A stretch of 6,815 nt of DNA from contig USCK01000102.1 of NCBI GenBank assembly GCA_900553205.1, positions 1 to 6,815 on the forward strand, read 5' to 3'. The position numbers and the translations under genes were made by a program. How positions within the stretch are numbered: the stretch's first letter is position 1; the number at the start of each line of letters is the position of its first letter. The notes beneath the pieces are model-generated. The model worked only from the letters and a program-made list of their open reading frames with translations, was not told the origin of the DNA and did no database searches. Positions 1-5,083 of the stretch are shown piece after piece. This stretch comes from an uncultured bacterium (lineage in GTDB: Bacteria; Cyanobacteriota; Vampirovibrionia; Gastranaerophilales; Gastranaerophilaceae).

Positions 1-32
1 ATACGCCACTTGTTGTGTGGCGTATTTTTTTT
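1..32 (+). terminator. Rho-independent terminator of an off-window upstream gene
   Basis: A perfect 9-bp inverted repeat, ATACGCCAC (1-9) and GTGGCGTAT (17-25), encloses a 7-nt loop and is followed by an unbroken run of eight T (25-32). This is the classic intrinsic terminator layout. The stem may extend left of the window. It should end transcription of a + strand gene lying before base 1, isolating the operon that follows. The call rests on sequence geometry alone. Confidence 0.85.
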
Positions 33-39
33 GTATAAT
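10..39 (+). promoter_or_regulatory. Probable sigma-70-type promoter for the synthase/hydratase operon
   Basis: A perfect -10 hexamer TATAAT (34-39) is preceded, after an 18-bp spacer, by TTGTTG (10-15), which matches four of six bases of the -35 consensus. Transcription would begin near base 46, leaving a leader of only about 15 nt before the ATG at 61. The -35 element sits in the loop of the upstream terminator hairpin and the -10 starts just past its T-tract, so terminator and promoter share DNA. Compact spacing like this is common in dense genomes. The -35 assignment is less certain than the -10. Confidence 0.5.
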
Positions 40-60
40 ATGTTGAGAAACGGAGAGAAT

Positions 61-1371
61 ATGACAAATAAAATTTATTTTGTAGATGTAACAAACAGAG
101 ATGGAGTTCAAACTTCAAGACTTGGTTTGGCAAAACTTCAGAAAACTATTATTAACTTGATGCTTGATGATATGGGGATAACTCAGTCAGAATTCGGATT
201 TCCGACAACAATGCACGAATTAAATTATTTGAATGCTAATTTGGAACTTGTTGAAAGAGAAGTTATTACAAATACAAAACTCTCTGGTTGGATGCGTGCA
301 ATTTCAGGTGATGTAGAAAAATCTTTTACAAATGTTCCAAAGTTAAAAAATTGTAATTTATCACAATCTACATCAGAGCAAATGATTTATGGAAAATATT
401 TAGGGAAGAAAACTCCTGATGATATTCTGAAAATGACAGTAGAAGCTGTTGAGTGTGCCATAGATAAAGGTGCTCAAATTATCGGTGTTAACGCCGAAGA
501 TGCCTCAAGAAGTGATATAAATTTTTTAATAAAACTAGCAAAAGAAGTAAAAAAAGCAGGTGCATATCGCTTTAGATATTGTGATACTTTGGGTTATGAA
601 GATCCTCAAACTGCTTATGATAGAATTTATCAAATAGCAAAAGCAACAGAAATGCCTATTGAAATGCACTATCATAATGATTTGGGTATGGCAACTGCTT
701 GTTCAGTTATGGGCGCAAAAGGTGCTATTGATGCAGGTGTAGATGCATATATCAATACTGCTATCAACGGTATGGGCGAACGTGCCGGTAATGCCGATTT
801 GGTTTCGTGTTTACTTGCTTTATTAAAATCTGCAGGGTTTAAAAACAGCAGATATCATATAGATCCAAAAATTGATTTAAGCAAAGCATGGAAACTTGCA
901 AAATATACTGCTTATGCGTTTGGGGTACCTATTCCTATTAATCAACCGGCTGTCGGAGATAATGCTTTTGCTCACGAATCAGGTATTCACGCAGACGGAG
1001 CATTAAAAGACAGACGTAATTATGAATTGTACGATTATGAAGAATTAGGTCGTGGGGAACCTGAAATCATTGAAACAGGCCGTATGATTACAACAGGTGA
1101 ATATGGTGGTATTAAAGGGTTTAGAAATGTATATGACAAACTTGAAATCGAATTCCAAGATGAACACGAAGCAAGAAATATTTTGGAACTAGCTCGTTAT
1201 GCAAATGTACATACTCAAAAACCTCTTACCGAAAGTGAATTGAAATTTATTTATTATTATCCAGATATAGCAGCAAAAATAATGACAGTTTCACCATACT
1301 ACAATCCTGAAGGGGCAATAAAAGACAGGGTTGAAGCTCGTTTACTTACTTTGCCACACCATATTATTTAG
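61..1371 (+). CDS. Homocitrate synthase / Re-citrate synthase / 2-isopropylmalate synthase family protein
   Basis: A 436-aa DRE-TIM metallolyase that should condense acetyl-CoA with a 2-oxoacid in the cytoplasm. Visible motifs are DVTNRDGVQ (residues 9-17, catalytic Arg13 and metal ligand Asp14), the metal-binding HYHND (203-207), GERAGN (239-244) and HESGIHADG (305-313). The TIM barrel occupies about 1-280, followed by the helical subdomains. At about 436 residues it lacks the LeuA-type leucine-feedback domain that brings classical IPMS to more than 500 residues. The segment where IPMS/HCS usually read G-x-H-S-G is TTGEYGG (344-350). From memory, the N-terminal wording and the missing regulatory domain resemble the homocitrate-synthase-annotated enzymes of strict anaerobes, some of which are Re-citrate synthases. 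Oxaloacetate, 2-oxoglutarate and 2-oxoisovalerate are all possible substrates. The ATG at 61 is chosen because GGAGAG (52-57) precedes it. In-frame starts further left, TTG at 10 and ATG at 40, lie in the terminator and promoter without a ribosome site. The hydratase gene starts 15 bases after its stop. Confidence 0.88.
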   Translation: MTNKIYFVDVTNRDGVQTSRLGLAKLQKTIINLMLDDMGITQSEFGFPTTMHELNYLNANLELVEREVITNTKLSGWMRAISGDVEKSFTNVPKLKNCNLSQSTSEQMIYGKYLGKKTPDDILKMTVEAVECAIDKGAQIIGVNAEDASRSDINFLIKLAKEVKKAGAYRFRYCDTLGYEDPQTAYDRIYQIAKATEMPIEMHYHNDLGMATACSVMGAKGAIDAGVDAYINTAINGMGERAGNADLVSCLLALLKSAGFKNSRYHIDPKIDLSKAWKLAKYTAYAFGVPIPINQPAVGDNAFAHESGIHADGALKDRRNYELYDYEELGRGEPEIIETGRMITTGEYGGIKGFRNVYDKLEIEFQDEHEARNILELARYANVHTQKPLTESELKFIYYYPDIAAKIMTVSPYYNPEGAIKDRVEARLLTLPHHII

Positions 1372-1385
1372 TAGGAGATATACAA

Positions 1386-2633
1386 ATGGGATTAACATTA
1401 GTAGAAAAGATTTTATCAAACCACGCAGGACGAGATGTTCATGCCGGTGAACTTATAATTTCAAAAGTTGATGTATGCGCTGTTCAAGACGGTACAGGAC
1501 CATTAACAGTTCAAGAATTTAAAAAAATCGGGAAAGAAAAATTATACAATCCTGAAAGAACGATTCTTTTTATTGACCACGCATCTCCAAGTCCTCGAAA
1601 AGAGTTGTCAAATACTCATATGGTATTAAGAGAGTTTTCAAAAGAATATGGTGCAGTTCTTTCTGATACAGGAGCAGGGGTTTGTCACCAAAGATTGATA
1701 GAATCTTTTGTAAACCCTGGGGAAGTTCTTGTCGGTGCTGATTCTCACACATGTACTTCAGGAGCTTTAGGTGCGTTTGCAACAGGCATGGGTTCTACTG
1801 ATGTTGCTGTTGCTATGGCTTTAGGCAAAACTTGGTTAAAAGTTCCTGCAACCTTCAAAATTGTTGTTACAGGTAAATTTAGCCCTGGAATTTGTTCTAA
1901 GGACTTGATGTTACATTTAATCGGTATGATAGGTGCTGATGGCGCAACATACAAGGCTCTTGAATTTACAGGCGACACTATAGAAAATATGGAAATGTCT
2001 GAAAGATTTACACTTGCAAATATGGCAGTAGAAGCTGGTGCTAAATGTGGACTTTTTGTTGCTGATGAAAAAACAAAGGCTTATTTGAAAGAAAAAGGCA
2101 GAGAAGATAAATATGTTCAAATTCTTCCTGATGAAGACGCAGTTTATGAAAGAGTTATCAATATAAAAGCTGAGGATATCAAATATACGGTTTCTTGCCC
2201 TCATACAGTTGATAACACCAAAACCGTTGAAGAACTTGAAAAGGATAAAATTAAAGTTAATCAGGTATATGTCGGTACATGTACAAACGGCAGAATTGAG
2301 GACTTGAGAGTAGTTGCAAAAATTCTTGACGGCAAAACAGTTAATCCTGATGTAAGAATGTTAATTTGTCCGGCTTCACCTACTGTTTATAAACAAGCAT
2401 TGAAAGAAGGTTTGTTAGAAACATTTATTGATGCACATGCATCTATTCTACCTCCAGGTTGTGGACCTTGTGTCGGGGTACATGCCGGAATCTTGGGTGA
2501 CGGAGAGGTTTGTTTGGCTACTCAAAACAGAAACTTCCAAGGTCGTATGGGTAATACAAAAGGGGAAATTTATTTGGCATCACCTTATGTTGCTGCATAT
2601 ACGGCAATTAACGGATATATTTCTGCTGAATAA
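1386..2633 (+). CDS. leuC: 3-isopropylmalate dehydratase / homoaconitase-type large subunit (aconitase superfamily)
   Basis: A 415-aa protein of the short, archaeal-type LeuC/HacA class (about 420 residues), distinct from the roughly 465-aa enterobacterial LeuC. It carries the catalytic large-subunit half of a [4Fe-4S] hydro-lyase that isomerises a hydroxy-acid through dehydration and rehydration. The cluster ligands are visible: Cys299 in VGTCTNGR, and Cys359 and Cys362 in PPGCGPCVG. GADSHTCTSGALGAFATGMG (117-136) and NRNFQGRMG (381-389) are further family signatures. The gene follows the synthase by 14 nt with AGGAG at 1373-1377, so the two are co-transcribed and act on consecutive intermediates. 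The enzyme needs a separate small swivelling subunit (LeuD), which is not in the next position or elsewhere in the window. The symbol reflects the family. The substrate could be isopropylmalate, homocitrate/homoaconitate or citrate, depending on the upstream synthase. Confidence 0.9.
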   Translation: MGLTLVEKILSNHAGRDVHAGELIISKVDVCAVQDGTGPLTVQEFKKIGKEKLYNPERTILFIDHASPSPRKELSNTHMVLREFSKEYGAVLSDTGAGVCHQRLIESFVNPGEVLVGADSHTCTSGALGAFATGMGSTDVAVAMALGKTWLKVPATFKIVVTGKFSPGICSKDLMLHLIGMIGADGATYKALEFTGDTIENMEMSERFTLANMAVEAGAKCGLFVADEKTKAYLKEKGREDKYVQILPDEDAVYERVINIKAEDIKYTVSCPHTVDNTKTVEELEKDKIKVNQVYVGTCTNGRIEDLRVVAKILDGKTVNPDVRMLICPASPTVYKQALKEGLLETFIDAHASILPPGCGPCVGVHAGILGDGEVCLATQNRNFQGRMGNTKGEIYLASPYVAAYTAINGYISAE

Positions 2634-2666
2634 GTTTTATAATATTATCTCAAGAGGAGGTTAGTT

Positions 2667-2876
2667 ATGGTAAAAAAATGTCCTTTTACTCAAGGAGATT
2701 GTACACCTGAATGTAGCTTGTTTATTGCAACTGACGACTTAAACGAATTTGTTGCAGCTCGTTTAGGCAGTTTGGGTGTAGTTGATAAAAGTAACAACGG
2801 GTCATGCTCTTTAAAAATGATAGCGATGAGCAGTGGGCGATATATCTTTGAAAACACTGCAACTAAAAGAATGTAG
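2667..2876 (+). CDS. Small four-cysteine protein, possible metal-binding, function unknown
   Basis: A 69-aa protein I do not recognise by name. It begins VKKCPFTQGDCTPECSLF and has Cys at 5, 12, 16 and 47, the last in NGSCSLKMIA. The arrangement C-x6-C-x3-C ... C-[S/A]-[L/I]-x2-IA recalls, from memory, uncharacterised small proteins of gut bacteria and phages in which four cysteines probably bind zinc or an Fe-S cluster. Between the cysteine clusters is a likely amphipathic helix (about 22-36). There is no signal peptide or membrane segment. Translation looks well supported: AGAGGAGG (2653-2660) sits six bases before the ATG, the best Shine-Dalgarno in the window. It lies 33 bases downstream of the hydratase gene on the same strand with no terminator between them, so it probably belongs to that operon. 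Whether it assists the Fe-S hydratase is speculation. The strong ribosome site and patterned cysteines make it more likely real than spurious. Confidence 0.7.
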   Translation: MVKKCPFTQGDCTPECSLFIATDDLNEFVAARLGSLGVVDKSNNGSCSLKMIAMSSGRYIFENTATKRM

Positions 2877-2900
2877 CCGAATCCACAAAGTTTTTGGGCT

Positions 2901-2919
2901 GTTACATCTTTGTTACAAA
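2901..2919. repeat. GTTACA direct repeat with overlapping palindrome, candidate operator
   Basis: GTTACA occurs at 2901-2906 and again at 2912-2917, an 11-bp period equal to about one helical turn. The second copy also lies in a perfect palindrome, TTTGT-T-ACAAA (2909-2919). The element is immediately upstream of the promoter at 2922-2951, where an activator or repressor would bind. The repeats are short and could arise by chance in AT-rich DNA. Confidence 0.3.
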
Positions 2920-2921
2920 AC

Positions 2922-2951
2922 ATGGTATTCACTTTTTGTGTTTAGTATAAT
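2922..2951 (+). promoter_or_regulatory. Probable promoter of the coiled-coil protein/recA operon
   Basis: A perfect TATAAT stands at 2946-2951. The best -35 match at an acceptable distance is ATGGTA (2922-2927, spacer 18), only three of six bases, so the promoter may be weak or activator-dependent. Transcription would start near 2958, giving a leader of about 35 nt that contains two purine-rich stretches: GGAGAGGGGA (2961-2970), which no start codon follows, and AGAGGAG (2983-2989), which serves the ATG at 2993. I found no recognisable LexA box here. Confidence 0.55.
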
Positions 2952-2992
2952 GATATCGTAGGAGAGGGGATTTTAAGTTTTTAGAGGAGATT

Positions 2993-3469
2993 ATGGAGAA
3001 AGTATTATCACCACAAGATTTAAGAAAAATATTAAATGCAGACAATATGGAAATAGTCAGACTTTGTCGTAAAGCATCTATTGTTCCTAAGAAAGATGAG
3101 GACGGCAAGACTTATTTCTCTATGGAAGAAGCAAGATTGTTGAAACAAGCTAAGGAATCAAAGCCACCAATGGCAAAGAATTCATCTCAGGTTGTTGTTG
3201 ATACCCTTTTATCTTCTCTAAAGAAAATGGAATCTGATATAACAACATCTGTGACAGAATCTTTATCAAAAGTTCTTGATGAAAGACTTGAAGGTATGGA
3301 TGAGGTTGTTGTTGAATTGATTCGTTGCAAAACAGAAAATGAAAATCTTAAAAATAAAGTAAACGAATTAAACAAAGAAAATTACAAATTAAAAAATACT
3401 CTAAATTCATATAAGCCATTTGCTTTTGGCTTGTATGTTAAGAAAAGAGAAGACGATATTTTATTATAA
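2993..3469 (+). CDS. MerR-like winged-helix N-terminus plus coiled-coil protein, encoded next to recA
   Basis: A 158-aa soluble protein with no family name I can assign. Residues 6-52 read as a helix-turn-helix with wing: helices over about 7-30, a DGKTYFS turn at 37-43 like the Gly-x-x-x-Tyr/Phe wing of MerR-type domains, then an EEARLLKQ helix (45-52). A linker rich in Lys, Pro and Ser follows (53-66). A long predicted coiled coil runs over about 68-137, ending in ENENLKNKVNELNKENYKLKN-type heptads, before a short basic/acidic tail. No effector-binding domain, membrane segment or cysteine cluster is present (only Cys25 and Cys112). The start follows AGAGGAG (2983-2989) at three bases, a tight spacing. 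recA begins 19 bases after the stop with no terminator, so the two are co-transcribed. A dimeric DNA-binding protein, perhaps a regulator or nucleoid/partition-like factor, is a reasonable inference. A link to RecA function rests only on position. MerR-like phage proteins with coiled coils are an alternative comparison. Confidence 0.8.
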   Translation: MEKVLSPQDLRKILNADNMEIVRLCRKASIVPKKDEDGKTYFSMEEARLLKQAKESKPPMAKNSSQVVVDTLLSSLKKMESDITTSVTESLSKVLDERLEGMDEVVVELIRCKTENENLKNKVNELNKENYKLKNTLNSYKPFAFGLYVKKREDDILL

Positions 3470-3488
3470 TTTATAAGGAAAAGATAGT

Positions 3489-4505
3489 ATGGCTGCGAAA
3501 GAAGAGGTAACAACAGGAACAACAGACGAAAGAGGTAGAGCACTTAAACTTGCTATTGAAAAAATCGAAAAAGATTTTGGTAAAGGTGCAATTATGCGTC
3601 TTGGAGATAAAACGACAGTTAATGTTGATGCGATACCTACAGGAGCTTTGGCTTTAGATGTTGCACTTGGTATAGGAGGTATTCCTCGAGGTCGTATTAT
3701 AGAAATATATGGTCCTGAATCTTCAGGTAAAACAACATTGGCCCAACATATCGTTGCTGAATGTCAAAAAAGAGGTGGCATAGCAGCCTTCGTTGATGCT
3801 GAACACGCTTTGGACCCTGAATATGCAAGAAACTTGGGTGTTAATATTGATGAACTTTTGATTTCTCAACCTGATACAGGTGAACAAGCATTGGATATTA
3901 CAGAAGAACTTGTTCGCTCTGGCGCTGTTGATATCGTAGTAGTCGATTCTGTTGCAGCATTGGTTCCTAAGGCTGAAATTGAAGGTACAATGGAAGATCA
4001 ACAAATGGGACTTCAAGCTCGTTTGATGTCAAAAGCATTGAGAAAATTGACAGGTGTTATCGGTAAAACAAATACAACTGTTATATTCATTAACCAGTTG
4101 CGTCAAAAAATCGGTGTTATGTATGGAAACCCTGAAACAACAACAGGTGGTAACGCTCTTAAATACTACGCTTCTGTAAGAATGGAAATCAAGCGTACAG
4201 AAGGTTTGAAGGGTGACGGTGTAGATGTTGGGAACCATGTAAGAGTTCGAGTGTTAAAGAACAAAGTTGCACCTCCATTCAGAACTGCTGAATTTGATAT
4301 TATATTTGGTAAAGGTATATGCAAAACAGGAAATATTCTTGATGTTGCAGTAAACCTTGATGTTGTAAAGAAAGCCGGTGCTTGGTTTAGTTATAACGAT
4401 GAAAAACTTGGACAAGGAAGGGATAAAGCAAGAGATTATTTGAATGCTAATCCTGAACTTCTTGCTGAAATTGAAGGTTTAGTAAGAGCAAAACTTGCAG
4501 AATAA
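3489..4505 (+). CDS. recA: Recombinase RecA
   Basis: A complete 338-aa RecA, the ATP-dependent strand-exchange protein that forms filaments on single-stranded DNA for homologous recombination, and in most bacteria triggers LexA autocleavage. Visible elements are Walker A GPESSGKTT (75-83), the catalytic Glu105 in VDAEHALDP (102-110), Walker B VDIVVVDS (147-154) with Asp153, loop L1 around EIEGTMEDQQMG (163-174), loop L2 around 202-220 (NQLRQKIGVMYGNPETTTGG), and the family signature ALKYYASVR (223-231). The C-terminal domain ends at LVRAKLAE, without the long acidic tail that brings the E. coli protein to about 352 residues. The start is supported by AAGGAA (3475-3480) eight bases upstream. 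The gene follows the coiled-coil protein by 19 bases and probably shares its promoter. No SOS box is recognisable, so the sequence does not show LexA control. Confidence 0.99.
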   Translation: MAAKEEVTTGTTDERGRALKLAIEKIEKDFGKGAIMRLGDKTTVNVDAIPTGALALDVALGIGGIPRGRIIEIYGPESSGKTTLAQHIVAECQKRGGIAAFVDAEHALDPEYARNLGVNIDELLISQPDTGEQALDITEELVRSGAVDIVVVDSVAALVPKAEIEGTMEDQQMGLQARLMSKALRKLTGVIGKTNTTVIFINQLRQKIGVMYGNPETTTGGNALKYYASVRMEIKRTEGLKGDGVDVGNHVRVRVLKNKVAPPFRTAEFDIIFGKGICKTGNILDVAVNLDVVKKAGAWFSYNDEKLGQGRDKARDYLNANPELLAEIEGLVRAKLAE

Positions 4506-4514
4506 TAAATATTG

Positions 4515-4552
4515 TAAAGATTTATTATTAAACTAGCAAAAAAAAATCTTTA
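4515..4552 (+). repeat. AT-rich inverted repeat after recA
   Basis: TAAAGATTT (4515-4523) and AAATCTTTA (4544-4552) are perfect 9-bp complements separated by 20 nt that include a nine-base A run (4538-4546, partly in the right arm). Only one G-C pair is present and no T-tract follows, so it is not a convincing terminator. It might fold as a weak 3' hairpin protecting the recA transcript, or be a chance AT-rich match. Confidence 0.3.
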
Positions 4553-4553
4553 T

Positions 4554-4586
4554 GAACTTTGTTCCATGTGAATACATGTGTGTAAA
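4554..4586 (+). promoter_or_regulatory. Candidate promoter/operator region before the 135-aa gene
   Basis: GAAC-TTT-GTTC (4554-4564) is a perfect palindrome. CATGTG is directly repeated ten bases apart (4565-4570 and 4575-4580), the two copies also forming the inverted pair CATGT/ACATG (4565-4569 and 4574-4578). A possible promoter is TTGTTC (4559-4564), a 16-bp spacer, then TGTAAA (4581-4586). The -10 is a poor match. The GAAC/GTTC half-sites resemble the Gram-positive LexA box, but with three rather than four bases between them. Each element is short, and the 135-aa gene could equally be transcribed by read-through from recA. Confidence 0.25.
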
Positions 4587-4604
4587 GTGAAAGGATAGTG
4601 GAAA

Positions 4605-5012
4605 ATGGTACAAGCAATTAGTGGTATAAGGCCTTATGTATCTGCAGTTCCACCCGTTGCTCAACAACAACGAGTAAATCAAATTAAACTTGAAAGAAAC
4701 GAAGTCACTGATGATTTAAGAAACGGCAAGAAAACTGATATGCAAGCCATGTCAGAAAAAACTGCTCTTGATGCAAAATTATCTGATGCAAAAGCTCAAG
4801 CTACACCGGTTAATGAAGTTCAAGAAGTAAAAACTGCCAATAAATCATCTGTAGTCACTAAGCCTCAAGATGTTCAACCTGCTAATGTAAAAGCAATGGA
4901 TATGCAACAAAAAGGTAAGGAACTTTCTAAAGTGGAAAAAGAACAAGTTCTTGATGCTCAAATGAAACAAATGGCTATCAACAATCAAGTTTTACACGGA
5001 CTTGCAGTGTAA
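4605..5012 (+). CDS. Low-complexity Gln/Lys-rich protein of unknown function
   Basis: A 135-aa protein with no recognisable family. It has no Cys, Trp or Phe and one Tyr (Tyr11), with 16 Gln, many Lys and frequent Ala/Val, the composition of a largely disordered or helical polypeptide. The N-terminus, ISGIRPYVSAVPPVAQQQ (5-22), is Pro-containing and mildly hydrophobic but lacks the basic start and hydrophobic core of a signal peptide. Charged helix-prone segments lie at about 23-64 and 103-128, separated by a Pro/Val/Thr-rich linker (66-96). AAAGGA (4590-4595) precedes the ATG by nine bases. Codon use looks like that of its neighbours. It sits 99 bases after recA and directly before a strong terminator, so it closes this transcription block. 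Reading-frame length, ribosome site and terminator placement support a real gene. Structural, secretion or stress-related roles cannot be distinguished. Confidence 0.75.
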   Translation: MVQAISGIRPYVSAVPPVAQQQRVNQIKLERNEVTDDLRNGKKTDMQAMSEKTALDAKLSDAKAQATPVNEVQEVKTANKSSVVTKPQDVQPANVKAMDMQQKGKELSKVEKEQVLDAQMKQMAINNQVLHGLAV

Positions 5013-5036
5013 TTAGCTTTATAAAATGTATTTATG

Positions 5037-5068
5037 AAAAGGACTGATAATTTTATCAGCCCTTTTTT
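5037..5068. terminator. Bidirectional intrinsic terminator between the 135-aa gene and mutS
   Basis: AAAAGG-A-CTGATAA (5037-5050) pairs with TTATCAG-C-CCTTTT (5053-5066), a stem of about 13 pairs with one A-C mismatch and a very tight loop. It is followed on the + strand by T5063-T5068. The left arm gives a four-T run on the - strand, and the hairpin lies 18 bases past the mutS stop, so the two convergent genes probably share it, more strongly in the + direction. Confidence 0.88.
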
Positions 5069-5083
5069 CTATTTTTATATTTT

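Noticed and set aside
10..60. Extended N-terminus for the synthase from a TTG at 10 or ATG at 40
   Set aside because: Both starts lie in the terminator/promoter and lack a Shine-Dalgarno. The ATG at 61 has GGAGAG just upstream, and MTNKIYFVDVTNRDG is where the family usually begins.
1570..2204. Several - strand open frames inside the hydratase gene
   Set aside because: Antisense shadows of a strongly conserved coding region, with no ribosome sites or recognisable motifs.
2428..2664. + strand 78-aa frame overlapping the end of the hydratase gene
   Set aside because: It lies almost wholly within the hydratase gene in another frame, overlaps the conserved CGPCVG region and has no plausible domain.
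2880..2992. Terminator or SOS box between the four-Cys gene and the coiled-coil gene
   Set aside because: The only hairpin options are short (AGCC/GGCT, ACAAAG/CTTTGT) without a T-tract, and no GAAC-N4-GTTC or CTGT-N8-ACAG site is present.
4515..4552. Intrinsic terminator for recA
   Set aside because: The inverted repeat is nearly all A-T with a 20-nt loop and no following T-run, so it should not terminate efficiently.
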